A stretch of DNA of 64,000 nucleotides from Brachyhypopomus gauderio (lineage: Eukaryota > Chordata > Actinopteri > Gymnotiformes > Hypopomidae): assembly GCF_052324685.1 (NCBI RefSeq), contig NC_135212.1, forward strand, positions 1 to 64,000. Direction: 5' to 3'. Below the pieces are notes generated by a model. That model did no database searches. It worked only from the letters and a program-made list of their open reading frames with translations, and was not told where the DNA came from. Of the stretch, positions 9,598-22,369 are shown piece after piece. The position numbers and the translations under genes were made by a program. Numbering within the stretch: position 1 is the first letter of the stretch; the number at the start of each line of letters is the position of its first letter.

Positions 9598-12500
9598 ACC
9601 GATATTTCAGTAGCATTAAGTAACACCCGTCGAATACATAAAATAAGGGTACTGTAAAAACCTAATTTCCCCATATAGCCTAAATAAGGTTTGGTAAGGA
9701 TTTTGGTGTTTGGCCATATAAGAACCACAAGATCTATTTGAACAAGCTCCGGTAACAATATAGAAGTTAAATCACCATGGTGTCTAAGAGCCGGTACCAG
9801 ACTGAAGTAGCTACACTACTGCATAAACCGGCAAAATTAAAACAATGACATTATGCTTAAATTTGTCTTACATTTCTGCACTTATGTAGCCGTTTACTTT
9901 AGGCAAATTATTGAACTGTTTAGCCTCCGAATTCGATTCTAGCGGCATTGATGAGCTCGCAAAGTAGGCTATAGCCTTTGTCTATTTTTATGTCAACAGG
10001 CGGTACTCGTTTGGCCATCAGACTTCCATCATTCATTTTAGATAAATAATAAGATAGTGGTAGTGATTGGTATCAACTGAATACACCAAGGGACCTGGTG
10101 ACTTCGACCTTTTATGAGCATAGTGGCAGGGCAATTACTGCATTTCGAATAAAGTAAAGTAAAGCTCAGCACAGTTATATAAATATCTTACTTTCCTTTT
10201 TATAAAACTACCTTATGACAAAGTTGGAACAAAGATTTTTATTTAAATCACATAACTTTCAATTTAACAGAAAACTTTACAAAACTACAGTATTGTTTCC
10301 ATTGCCTCCCTCCAGGGCTCATCACAATGGCAAACTATATCTGAAGCACTTAAAGCCACCACCCCATACAGCAGGCCACCAGCTGCAAAAGTAGTGTCTG
10401 CTCAAAAAAAAAAAAATGTAGACCATGCTACAAGTTTTAGTTTCAATGCGGACAAGGTCACTGTAGCCTCATCCAACCATTACATGCATTTTGGCATTAC
10501 TGATGGCCAACATGCAATTAAAAGTTGTCATCAATTTGGAGTACCAGTCCAGTCACATCAACATGGAGGGGGGGGGGGGGGGGGGGGGGGGTTACATTAT
10601 TAAGGGGTTATGCCATTATCAAAGAAAAAAAAAAAAAAAAAGGCAGGACTTTTTTTAATTACGAAAGACACCAAAATCTTCAGGACCGCCTCAAAGTGTG
10701 ACAGCAGAGATTGGAGAAAAGACCCCGGAAAACCATCTTGCCATCCTGCAGGGAACAGTGGATGCTGTAAGTTATACTCCATTGTGTTCACTTAAGGTGT
10801 GCACACACGTGTGTACTTGTTGCCAGTCACCAGTGGTGGAACAGATTATATTTCAAAATCTCTGAATAATTAGGAACATATTCAAGTTTTGGTTAATTAA
10901 TGATATCTAGACTAAATAGGGAGGAAAATGCATAAGGCTGGGTAGTTTCTGGAATAATAGATCATTACATTTTACTCTATGAAGGATACATGACACATTT
11001 GCACTGCCACAAATGCTACTTAGAATAAGTACTTACATTTAAATCCATTTGTTGTTCAATTGAAATTGTTTTTTATTTTTTAATATAAACATCCAATTTT
11101 CTTGCTGCCCATCAAGACTTTTGTACAGTGTAAACTTTTGCAGACATGTACAATGCAATTACAGTGCAAATATTTGTCTTGATTTATTTTGAGGTGAGTG
11201 CACCTCGACAGGTCAAGCTTCACGAGGGGGACGTGCCCATTGTGGACCCCTCACTTGCGGATGGATACAAGAGAGTCCAAGTATCCCTTTGGCGGGAGAC
11301 TGCCCTGAACGCCATCCATGTAGGCCAGCAGATAACCCTCACCGACCTCTGCTGGACAACTGATAGAACTGTGGGCTTCAAATGGAATTCCACATCCTAC
11401 ACAACCATAAAGGTGAAAGTTATGCAATTAATGTTTTCAAACATTTAAGCTTCAGTAAACACAAAGTATCATGCATGTATGTGACAATATACTAAAAATG
11501 GAATAAAGCCTTTAAAGAAACCAAGTGAAAGTTGGGGATTGTATACACTGCTGTTTCTTTGTAGCCAATTTAAGCAGCAACATGGTATGTTGGCCTTAAT
11601 ATTGTTATCCATCAATATGACTGCAAGATGTTTAGCTATAGCCTATGGTTATCAAATCATTTCAACTTACATTTTTAGTTATTCATATACTTACCAAACT
11701 AAAAAATGCTGAAAAAGTAGGCGTTATATTAATTATGCAGTAAATTACACGTTATTTCTAGCGCAACATTTTACCTGCTGTCTGTCTGAATCCAAGTCTG
11801 AAGTCGCGATACCCTTAGCTGGCTCCGTGAGCAGTTATTCTTTCGCAGTTTCCTCATTTGGGAAAGCACTGCCATTGCCTGATGTAATCACGAAAATGAA
11901 CAGAACATTTAAAAAAAGCATAATATTTGAACTAATGTGAATGACGCAAGCTAGCAACCAAGTAGCTAATGCCAATATTTTTTATTTCATATTGCTTTAA
12001 AAAAAAAGCAAATCTGGCCATGACTTTAAACAAAACAGCAGGCAGCTGCTGTAGACAACTACGTTAACGCCTACGTGTTTAGCTACCTGCGATTTACTAG
12101 CTATCTAGCTTTAATTTAACATACTCTTAATAAATCTGCATGTTGTAAAGATGTGCACACCGACTAACACAATGCAACATCAAGCTTTTACACAAATGTT
12201 TGTAAAACTACATCTTTCACCGTAACTTAGCGTTCCCTTACTTGATGTTGAAGTAGCCACAAAGCTAGCTAGCTATAGCCATAACTTACCCGTTATATAG
12301 TAGTCTGCTGTGAATGAGCTCAGTTATAAACACATTAGGAGTCTGGATCAAAGGCTTCGAACCTTTTCATAATAGCAACGCTTTTGACGACGAGGTTGCA
12401 CAGTAGGGCAACACACATGAGCATAAGCAGCTATCAATAATGCACCTTACAGACCAACGATATACAAAATGGGGAAAAGCGTTAACTCACCATTAATATG

Positions 12501-12935
12501 TGCTTCCTGTCCGTAGTTACCAGTTACTTCGTTCCCTCCACGTCACGATCAGTTTCCCAGTCAATATATACACGCACGAAGCATACACGTGACAGAGTAA
12601 TGCAATTACAATGATAATATATTCATTAACATCAGAATTATTAATGAAGGCTTTTCTCTTCTCCGTACATGAATAACTGCACTCCCATCAGCAGCTCAGT
12701 TCAATTACTTTAGTTTGCAGATGACACCACCTTATAGGTGTAATTACAGTGGTGAAAAAGTTCTGAGTGGAATGAACAGTGGTCCTCAAACAGCATGTAT
12801 GTCTATATATATATTCCTTGAGACAGCTCAAGAAACTGTATTGCACAATTTTACAGTTCTACAAAGCAATAATTGAAAACGAATACCTTTTTGTTTGGTT
12901 TGGCTCTTCTGTGAAAACACATGGCATCTTATGAT
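9598..12935 (+). repeat. RPA-like duplication unit B
   Basis: Paralogue of 5288-8710. Similarity stops near 12935 (CATCTTATGAT against CATCCTAAGAT in unit A), just before a TGTCA...TGACA-bounded insertion, so the last exon is missing. Confidence 0.8.
10327..11412 (+). pseudogene. RPA-like gene B pseudogene (left copy)
   Basis: Paralogue of gene A. Exon 1 (10327-10766) is broken: an extra A after ATGGCA shifts the frame to an early stop, the basic stretch has become an A13 run, another extra A occurs near 10520, and a 24-G tract (10568-10591) and A17 run follow. This copy also lacks 53 bp at 10688/10689 that the right copy keeps. Exon 2 (11194-11412, 73 codons) is open and keeps the OB core (VKLHEGDVPIVDPSLADG, RVQVSLWRETA), although its acceptor is weakened to TTTTGAG. 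No exon 3 is found downstream. Exon 2 conservation suggests recent loss or selection on that segment. Confidence 0.8.
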
Positions 12936-12941
12936 TAGAGG
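11413..12941. other. Remnant intron of gene B and unclassified sequence
   Basis: Holds the conserved block 11775-11878 (twin of 7775-7878). Minus-strand donor-like sites occur near 12290 (CGG|GTAAGT) and 12490 (ATG|GTGAGT), and CACGTC/ACGTGAC motifs near 12540-12590. 12110-12830 does not match unit A well and was not identified. Confidence 0.35.
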
Positions 12942-13205
12942 TGTCAATTCCAGGTTCATAGATTAAAAGTCCTCACCGTAGCGAGGGGAGGTGTACAAGC
13001 TGAATGCGCAGCACTGTACGGCGCTACCTGTGGGGATTTAAAGTGCCCGAGTCCAATTAGTGCCAGGTGCTAATACTCGGGTGATTGGGAGTGAGGGAGT
13101 GTCCGGGAGTGAGAGGGCGTGCGCATAGTCGGAGTGGGCGTGTGTGAGTGGGAAGGAGTGTGTCTGCGCGCCCTCTGGTTGCGTCTGGGCTGACCCACCG
13201 TGACA
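12942..13205 (-). mobile_element. Possible solo LTR or LTR fragment
   Basis: 264 bp bounded by TGTCA...TGACA. Read on the minus strand it begins TGTCACGGTGGGTCAGCC, is GC-rich, and has a TATA-like CACTTTAAATCCCC followed by a basal-promoter-like stretch. No target duplication is visible, and it sits at the junction between gene B and the satellite array, so it may be a recombined remnant. It could also be another element type. Confidence 0.35.
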
Positions 13206-14594
13206 CTGATATGATCTAAAACAGCTTTTTATTATCTTCTATTCATTCTTTTTTCATCCTTTCATCCTCCCATTGGAAACCACCGATTTAACTCCATCAG
13301 ATGTATAGATAGAACAACTAAATCTGCTGTAATGATTCAACTGTAAATATGATAAATATGATGTTATATGGTCTTATTGTGACGCGGGGACAGAGGCATC
13401 AGGAGGCAGATGCTGTGAGCAAAAGGCTTTATTATCCAGTTTAAACTGAAATACTCAGGCCACCAGGCAGACCAAACACAACAGTATACTCCAGGAAATG
13501 CATGTAAGTAAAGCAGCCACAGAAGCCATATGGTTTAAAACAGCCTTTTATTTTCAACTATTCATTTTTTTTCATCCCTTCATCCCTCCATTCTCCCATT
13601 GGAAACCACTGATATAACACAGATGTATAGATAGAACAACTAAATCTGCTGTACCAATTCAATTGTATATATATGCTAAACATGTTGTCATATGGTCTTA
13701 TATGGTCTAAAACAGCTTTTTATTTTATTCTATTCTTTCTTTTTTCATCCCTCCATCTGATATAACTTAATCAAACTCCATCATTCCATAAGAATCCACT
13801 GATTTAAAAAAATCCCTTAATTTTCAAGATATAGAGATCAAACTTGGTGACCTGACTCAGTAGCTGGTCCCTAGCACTGCACTGAATATCATATTGAAGC
13901 CATTTGTCTATCCTCCCATTCTATCACTTCATTCATCCCTCCATCCTCTCATAGATAAACATTGATTTAATCAAATCCTTAATTTTCAAGATACAGTGAT
14001 CAAACTTGGTGACATGACTCACTACCTCATCCCTAGCACTACACTGAATATCATATTGATGCCATTTGTCTATCCTCCGATTATATCATTTCAATCATCC
14101 CTCCATCCTCCCATAAGAATCAATTTATGTTAAAAATCCCTTAATTTTAAAGATACAGTGATCAAACTTGGTGAAATGACTCAATAGCTGATTCCTACCA
14201 CTGCGCTGCATTTCATATCGATGCCATTTCTATCATTTCATTCATCCCTCCATCCTCCCACATGGTTCATTTGGTTTTATAACTCCAGATGTATAAATAG
14301 AACAACTAAAACTGCTGTACTCACTCAACTGTAAATATACTAAATATGGTCTTACATGGTTTTAAACAGTTTTTTCTTCTATTCATTCGTTTTCATCCCT
14401 CCATCCTCCCATAGGAAACCATTGATTTTTTAATCTGTTTCAGCTGTTAAGATAAAACAAACTATATTTGCTGTCCTTATTGAACTACTATGCTTTTCTG
14501 GGACCAACTATTATCATTTAACATACTTAACATTGCTGTTACAACAGGCTTTGTCAAGCCAACTTAAAGTTTGTTCACAAACTTTACTTTCTAG
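13206..14594 (+). mobile_element. Element E0: 5'-truncated HINE-like element
   Basis: Same satellite modules as the following elements (ATATGGTCTAAAACAGC units and 162-bp units). It ends with TTTGTCAAGCCAACTT, the hairpin AAAGTTTG-TTCA-CAAACTTT, ACTTT and CTAG (14591-14594). The 5' end is missing. An unrelated 155-bp stretch at about 13376-13530 (starting TGTGACGCGGGGACAGAGG) interrupts it and was not identified. Confidence 0.7.
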
Positions 14595-17500
14595 TTATTA
14601 TTATTATTATTATTCCGACTCGTAAAAATTTGACACGCTATTTCGTCCACAGCTTTTAAGATAGAACCACCAAACTTTGTAGGAACCTCCGCCCTATATC
14701 AGAATAGTGTGCTTGTGCTTTATAGAAAGATACACCACCTGCCTCCACCCTTTTTATGCCTCCAACCGAGCCATTTTTCCCATAGACTTGCATGGGGCCA
14801 ATTTTCAAACTGCTCTCATTTTGTCAGATTTCAAGATAAATCCACCAAACTCGATATACATGGTCCAGTGATGGAAAGAACGAAAACAACAACTTTTCAC
14901 AACTCTATCACTCTTTTATCCCTTCTTTTTCATCCCTTCTTTTTCACCCATTCACTTCCATTCATTTTTCACTGCCTTGTAGCTCGTATGTTTTACATGC
15001 TATTACCACCAAAATCACTAGATATAGTACATCTGGTCTGATATCAGTAAAGATACAACTATTTTTTACCACTCATTTTGTATTCATCCTTTTTTCATCC
15101 CTCCATTCTCCCATAGAAATACATTGATTTTATAACTACATCAGCTGTATAGATAGTACAACTATATCTGCTGTACTGACTAAGCTGTATATATGCTACA
15201 CATGGTGGTATATGGTCTTATATGGTCTAAAACAGCTTTTTATTTTCTTCTATTCATTCTTTTTTCATTCCTTCATCCCTCCATCCTCCCATTGGAAACA
15301 ACTAATATAACTCAATCAGCTGTTTAGATAGATCAACTAAACATGCTATTCCAATTCAATCTTATATATGATAAACATAGTGTTATATGGTCTAAAACAG
15401 CTTTTTATTTTCTTCTATTCATTCTTTTTTCATTCCTTCATCCCTCCATCCTCCCATTGAAAACCACTGATAAAACTGAATCAGATGTATAGATAGAACA
15501 ACTAAATCTGCTGTACTGATTCAACTGTTAATATGATAAATATGCTGTTATATGGTCTAAAACAGCTTTTTATTTTCTTCTATTCATTCTTTTTTCATTC
15601 CTTCATCCCTCCATCCTCCCATTGGAAACAACTAATATAACTCAATCAGCTGTTTAGATAGAACAACTAAAAATGCTATTCCAATTCAATTGTATATATG
15701 CTAAACATGGTGTTATATGGTCTTATATGGTCTAAAACAGTTTTTTCTTTTCTTCTATTCATTCTTTTTCATCCTTTCATCCCTCCATCCTCCCATTGGA
15801 AACCATTGATTTAATCAAATCCTTAATTTTCAAGATACAGTGATCAAACCTTGTGACATGACTCAGTCACTGATCCCTAGCACCGCACTGAATAGCATAT
15901 TGATACCATTTGTCTATCCTCCCATTCTATCATTTCATTCATCCCTCCATCCTCCCATTGGAAACCATTGATTTAATCAAATCCCTAATTTTCAAGATAC
16001 AGTGATCAAACCTTGTGACATGACTCAGTCACTGATCCCTAGCACCGCACTGAATAGCATATTGATACCATTTGTCTATCCTCCCATTCTATCATTTCAT
16101 TCATCCCTCCATCCTCCCATTGGAAACCATTGATTTATTCAAATCCCTAATTTTCAAGATACAGTGATCAAACTTGGTGACATGACTCAGTAGCTGATCC
16201 CTAGCACCGCACTGAATAGCATATTGATGCCATTTGTCTATCCTCCCATTCTATCATTTCATTCATCCCTCCATCCTCCCATTGGAAACCATTGATTTAA
16301 TCAAATCCTTAATTTTCAAGATACAGTGATCAAATTTGGTGAAATGACTCAGTAGCTGATCCCTAACACTGCCCTGAATATCATATTGATGCCATTTGTT
16401 TATCCTCCCATTCTATCATTTCATTCATCCCTCCATCCTCCCATTGGAAACCTATGATTTAATCAAATCCTTCATTTTCAAGATACAGTGATCAAATTTG
16501 GTGAAATGACTCAGTAGCTGATCCCTAACACTGCCCTGAATATCATATTGATGCCATTTGTCTATCCTCCCATTCTATCATTTCATTCATCCCTCCATCC
16601 TCCCATTGGAAACCATTGATTTATTCAAATCCTTAATTTTCAAGATACAGTGATCAAACTTGGTGACATGACTCAGTAGCTGATCCCTAACACTGCCCTG
16701 AATATCATATTGATGCCATTTGTTTATCCTCCCATTCTATCATTTCATTCATCCCTCCATCCTCCCATTGGAAACCATTGATTTATTCAATCCCTTAATT
16801 TTCAAGATACAGTGATCAAACTTGGTGAAATGACTCAGTAGCTGATCCCTAACACTGCCCTGAATATCATATTGATGCCATTTGTCTATCCTCCCATTCT
16901 ATCATTTCATTCATCCCTCCATCCTCCCATTGGAAACCATTGATTTAATCAAATCCTTAATTTTCAAGATACAGTGATCAAACTTGGTGACATGACTCAG
17001 TAGCTGATCCCTAGCACCACACTGAATATCATATTGATGCCATTTGTCAATCCTCCCATTCTATCATTTCATTCATCCCTCCATCCACCCATTGGAAACC
17101 ATTGATTTAATCAAATCCTTAATTTTCAAGCTACAGTGATCAAACTTGGTGAAATGACTCAGTAGCTGATCCCTAGCACCGCACTGAATAGCATATTGAT
17201 GCCATTTGTCTATCCTCCCATTCTATCATTTCATTCATCCCTCCATCCTCCCATTGAAAACCATTGATTTAATCAAATCCTTAATTTTCAAGATACAGTG
17301 ATCAAACCTTGTGACATGACTCAGTAGCTGATCCCTAGCACCGCACTGAATAGCATATTGATGCCATTTGTCTATCCTCCCATTCTATCATTTCATTCAT
17401 CCCTCCATCCTCCCATTGGAAACCTATGATTTAATCAAATCCTTAATTTTCAAGATACAGTGATCAAATTTGGTGAAATGACTCAGTAGCTGATCCCTAA

Positions 17501-18244
17501 CACTGCCCTGAATATCATATTGATGCCATTTGTCTATCCTCCCATTCTATCATTTCATTCATCCCTCCATCCTCCCATTGGAAACCATTGATTTATTCAA
17601 ATCCTTAATTTTCAAGATACAGTGATCAAACTTGGTGACATGACTCAGTAGCTGATCCCTAGCACTACACTGAATATCATATTGATGCAATTTGTCTATC
17701 CTCCCTTTCTATCATTTCATTCATCCCTCCATACTCTCATAGTAACCCATTGATTTACTAACTGCCTTAATTTTCAAGATACAGTGATCAAACTTGGTAA
17801 AATTACTCAATAGCTGATACCAACCATTGAGCTGCATTTCATATCGATGCCATTTGTCCATCTGCCATTTCTATCATTTCATTCATCCCTCCATCCTCCC
17901 ATATGATTCAATTGGTTTTATAACTCCACCAGATGTATGGATAGAACAACTAAAACTGCTGTACTTACTCAACTGTAAATATACTAAATATGGTCTTACA
18001 TGGTTTTAAACAGTTTTTTCTTCTATTCATTCGTTTTCATCCCTCCATCCTCCCATAAGAAACCATTGAATTTTTAACTGTTTCAGCTGGTAAGATAAAA
18101 CAACTATATTTGCTGTCCTTATTGAACTACTATGCTTTTCTGGGACCAACTATTATCATTTAACATACTTAACATTGTCTTCATGCTGTTACAACAAGCT
18201 TTGTCAAGCCAACTTAAAGTTTGTTCACAAACTTTACTTTCTAG
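14595..18244 (+). mobile_element. Element E1: HINE-like non-autonomous element with satellites
   Basis: Starts directly after the CTAG of E0 with a TTATTATT run and CCGACTCG, so the usual 5' hairpin (AAGTTGGCTT-GACA-AAGCCAACTT) is absent. The order is: a unique 5' part (14615-15060), about-170-bp units with ATATGGTCTAAAACAGC, about thirteen 162-bp units (about 15780-17860), then GCTTTGTCAAGCCAACTT, the terminal hairpin and CTAG (18241-18244). A 110-codon frame at 14709 recurs unchanged in E2, E4 and E5 because the copies are recent; it shows no protein-like features. Confidence 0.75.
15780..17860. repeat. 162-bp satellite, first block (type example)
   Basis: Exact 162-bp spacing measured at 15911, 16073, 16235 and 16397 using TGTCTATCCTCCCATTC. 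A unit contains ATCATTTCATTCATCCCTCC, GGAAACCATTGATTTAATC, TTTTCAAGATACAGTGATCA and GCTGATCCCTAGCACCGC. The same unit forms blocks in E2 (19440-20900), E3 (26080-28820), E4 (35100-37390) and E5 (39290-41500). Confidence 0.9.
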
Positions 18245-21200
18245 TTATTATTATTATTATTATTATTCCGACTCGTAAAAATTTGACACGCTATTTCGTC
18301 CACAGCTTTTAAGATAGAACCACCAAACTTTGTAGGAACCTCCGCCCTATATCAGATATAGTGTGCTTGTGCTTTATAGAAAGATACACCACCTGCCTCC
18401 ACCCTTTTTATGCCTCCAACCGAGCCATTTTTCCCATAGACTTGCATGGGGCCAATTTTCAAACTGCTCTCATTTTGTCAGATTTCAAGATAAATCCACC
18501 AAACTCGATATACATGGTCCAGTGATGGAAAGAACGAAAACAACAACTTTTCACAACTCTATCACTCTTTTATCCCTTCTTTTTCATCCCTTCTTTTTCA
18601 CCCATTCACTTCCATTCATTTTTCACTGCCTTGTAGCTCGTATGTTTTACATGCTATTACCACCAAAATCACTAGATATAGTACATCTGGTCTGATATCA
18701 GTAAAGATACAACTATTTTTTACCACTCATTTTGTATTCATCCTTTTTTCATCCCTCCATTCTCCCATAGAAATACATTGATTTTATAACTACATCAGCT
18801 GTATAGATAGTACAACTATATCTGCTGTACTGACTAAGCTGTATATATGCTACACATGGTAGTATATGGTCTTATATGGTCTAAAACAGCTTTTTATTTT
18901 CTTCTATTCATTCTTTTTTCATTCCTTCATCCCTCCATCCTCCCATTGGAAACAACTAATATAACTCAATCAGCTGTTTAGATAGATCACCTAAACATGC
19001 TATTCCAATTCAATCTTATATATGATAAACATAGTGTTATATGGTCTTATATGGTCTAAAACAGCTTTTTATTTTCTTCTATTCATTCTTTTTTCATTCC
19101 TTCATCCCTCCATCCTCCCATTGAAAACCACTGATAAAACTGAATCAGATGTATAGATAGAACAACTAAATCTGCTGTACTGATTCAACTGTTAATATGA
19201 TAAATATGCTGTTATATGGTCTAAAGCAGCTTTTTATTTTCTTCTATTCATTCTTTTTTCATTCCTTCATCCCTCCATCCTCCCATTGAAAACCACTGAT
19301 AAAACTGAATCAGATGTATAGATAGAACAACTAAATCTGCTGTACTGATTCAACTGTTAATATGATAAATATGCTGTTATATGGTCTAAAACAGCTTTTT
19401 ATTTTCTTCTATTCATTCTTTTTCATCCTTTCATCCCTCCATCCTCCCATTGGAAACCATTGATTTATTCAAATCCTTAATTTTCAAGATACAGTGATCA
19501 AACTTGGTGACATGACTCAGTAGCTGATCCCTAGCACCGCACTGAATATCATATTGATGCCATTTGTCTATCCTCCCATTCTATCATTTCATTCATCCCT
19601 CCATCCTCCCATTGGAAACCATTGATTTAATCAAATCCTTAATTTTCAAGATACAGTGATCAAACCTTGTGACATGACTCAGTAGCTGATCCCTAGCACC
19701 GCACTGAATAGCATATTGATGCCATTTGCCTATCCTCCCATTCTATCATTTCATTCATCCCTCCATCCACCCATTGGAAACCATTGATTTAACCAAATCC
19801 TTAATTTTCAAGATACAGTGATCAAATTTGGTGAAATGACTCAGTAGCTGATCCCTAACACTGCCCTGAATATCATATTGATGCCATTTGTCTATCCTCC
19901 CATTCTATCATTTCATTCATCCCTCCATCCTCCCATTGGAAACCATTGATTTATTCAAATCCTTAATTTTCAAGATACAGTGATCAAACTTGGTGACATG
20001 ACTCAGTAGCTGATCCCTAGCACCGCACTGAATATCATATTGATGTCATTTGTCTATCCTCCCATTCTATCATTTCATTCATCCCTCCATCCTCCCATTG
20101 GAAACCATTGATTTAATCAAATCCTTAATTTTCAAGATACAGTGATCAAATTTGGTGAAATGACTCAGTAGCTGATCCCTAACACTGCCCTGAATATCAT
20201 ATTGATGCCATTTGTTTATCCTCCCATTCTATCATTTCATTCATCCCTCCATCCTCCCATTGGAAACCATTGATTTATTCAATCCCTTAATTTTCAAGAT
20301 ACAGTGATCAAACTTGGTGAAATGACTCAGTAGCTGATCCCTAACACTGCCCTGAATATCATATTGATGCCATTTGTCTATCCTCCCATTCTATCATTTC
20401 ATTCATCCCTCCATCCTCCCATTGGAAACCATTGATTTAATCAAATCCTTCATTTTCAAGATACAGTGATCAAACCTTGTGACATGACTCAGTAGCTGAT
20501 CCCTAGCACCGCACTGAATATCATATTGATGCCATTTGTCTATCCTCCCATTCTATCATTTCATTCATCCCTCCATCCTCCCATTGGAAACCATTGATTT
20601 AATCAAATCCTTAATTTTCAAGATACAGTGATCAAACCTTGTGACATGACTCAGTAGCTGATCCCTAGCACCGCACTGAATATCATATTGATGCTATTTG
20701 TTTATCCTCCCATTCTATCATTTCATTCATCCCTCCATCCTCCCATTGGAAACCATGGATTTAATCAAATCCTTAATTTTCAAGATACAGTGATCAAACC
20801 TTGTGACATGACTCAGTAGCTGATCCTCAGCACCGCACTGAATATCATATTGATGACATTTGTCTATCCTCCCATTCTATCATTTCATTCATCCCTCCAT
20901 CCTCCCATAAGAATCCATTGATTTTATAACTCCATCAGATGTATAGATTTAACAACTAAATCTGATATAGTGACTCAACTGTAAATATACTAAATATGGT
21001 CTTACATGGTGTTAAAGTTTTTTCGTCTATTCATTCGTTTTCATCCCTCCATCCTCCCATAGGAAACCATTGATTTTTAAACTGTTTCAGCTGTTAAGAT
21101 AAAACAAACTATATTTGCTGTCCTTATTGAACTACTATGCTTTTCTGGGACCAACTATTATTATTTAACATACTTAACATTGTCTTCATGCTGTTACAAC

Positions 21201-21249
21201 AAGCTTTGTCAAGCCAACTTAAAGTTTGTTCACAAACTTTACTTTCTAG
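18245..21249 (+). mobile_element. Element E2: HINE-like non-autonomous element with satellites
   Basis: Nearly the same as E1 from its first base (again TTATTATT directly after CTAG), with fewer 162-bp units (about nine, 19440-20900). It ends with GCTTTGTCAAGCCAACTT, the hairpin, ACTTT and CTAG at 21246-21249. Head-to-tail with E1 and the next element, no sequence between. Confidence 0.75.
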
Positions 21250-21517
21250 TCTTCTTATTATTAAGTTGGCTTGACAAAGCCAACTTGCTGTTCTTCTTAA
21301 TCTTCTTATTATGTTGGCTTGCGAAGCAGCCAACATCTTGTTCTCCCTATTCTTATTTTTATTATTCTTCCGCATCACTTTTTGACACTTTTCACAGGTC
21401 GCAGTTTTTGAGCTAGAACCTTGAAAATTGGCAGGATCACAGATCCCATACGGGAATAGTGTGCTTGTGCTTTTGGGACATGTCGGACATACAGTGTCCG
21501 CAGGACAATGCTCCAAA

Positions 21518-22240
21518 AGCCCTATCCGGACGGGATTAGTTTCTCAGGGGGTCCTGGGGTAATTTTCTCTTTTACGGGGGGTCCTCTGTGATTTTAATCC
21601 CGTCCGGAACGAGCATGTCCGTGTTTTTCTCAGACGTCCTCAGAGAAAATTACAGGCGGAATTACCTACTGTTTTTCGCTGTACTCCGTGGTCGTCTGGT
21701 AATTTTAGTCCCGTCCGGATCCACATGTCTGAGTTTATACATGCAGACATCACCTCGCGTTTAATAAAACAGCTATATGTCCACTGCCACGCACCGTAGT
21801 TACACGTTGGGCGCGCGTTTTCACGGAGATCCACGTAAAGACAGCGGCGAGCGAAAATGGATTTACTGGATTTTTTAATGGATTTATTTTATTTTATTTA
21901 ACGGATTTATTTAGCTATTTACATTCATTAGCGATTTTTTATAATGTGTTTTCTGTATTGGTTTAACAAAATAGCTTAACTTAAACGGAGATCTTAAATG
22001 CTGAACTGAACAGTAGTAAAGTTAAAAGTTAAAAAGGAATCATCAGAGTTGGCAGTGTGACATTATTAAACATGCTATCACGTGACAAGGCGATGTCATG
22101 TGACCGAGAAAGCCAAAAACTCGCGGGTCCTCCTGTTTTTTCAATTGCTGTCCGGATGCAAGAGTTTTATCACTGAGTACAAGGGTGAAATATTTTTCAC
22201 AGACATCCCCCTGAAAAACTAATCCCGTCCGGATAGGGCT
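21518..22240. mobile_element. 723-bp MITE with 33-bp terminal inverted repeats
   Basis: Ends AGCCCTATCCGGACGGGATT and AATCCCGTCCGGATAGGGCT; the inverted repeat extends to 33 bp with one mismatch (then TCAGGGG). CCCGTCCGGA recurs internally near 21600 and 21710. Flanks read CTCCAAA and AAAGTTG, so the target duplication is a short A-rich 2-4 bp whose exact length is ambiguous. The superfamily is not assigned. It has no coding capacity. Confidence 0.75.
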
Positions 22241-22369
22241 AAAGTTGACTTTTTCCCATAGAGAATGAATGGCGGAATGTTCAGAACTGAACATTCCGTA
22301 AGGGAGATCCCCACAGGCTCACACAACACACGCACGGAACCTCTTCTCTCCCTCAGTCCCTGCAGCAGT

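Larger units (their letters stand above)
1..12105. repeat. Left copy of a 12.1-kb block duplicated at 51859-64000
   Basis: Same order and orientation as 51859-64000. The offset is 51858 at the left edge and 51895 at the right edge, and both copies run off the window. I found one clear substitution (c at about 9953, t in the right copy). All other differences are indels: the 24-bp minisatellite, a T run near 1592, G tracts at 6466-6471 and 10568-10591, and a 53-bp deletion at 10688/10689 in this copy. A recent tandem duplication with a period near 51.9 kb and a false assembly duplication both fit. Confidence 0.95.

Noticed and set aside
14709..15041. Identical 110-codon frame in E1, E2, E4 and E5
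   Set aside because: Identity reflects recent copying of the whole element; the E3 version differs in start and length and nothing protein-like is conserved.
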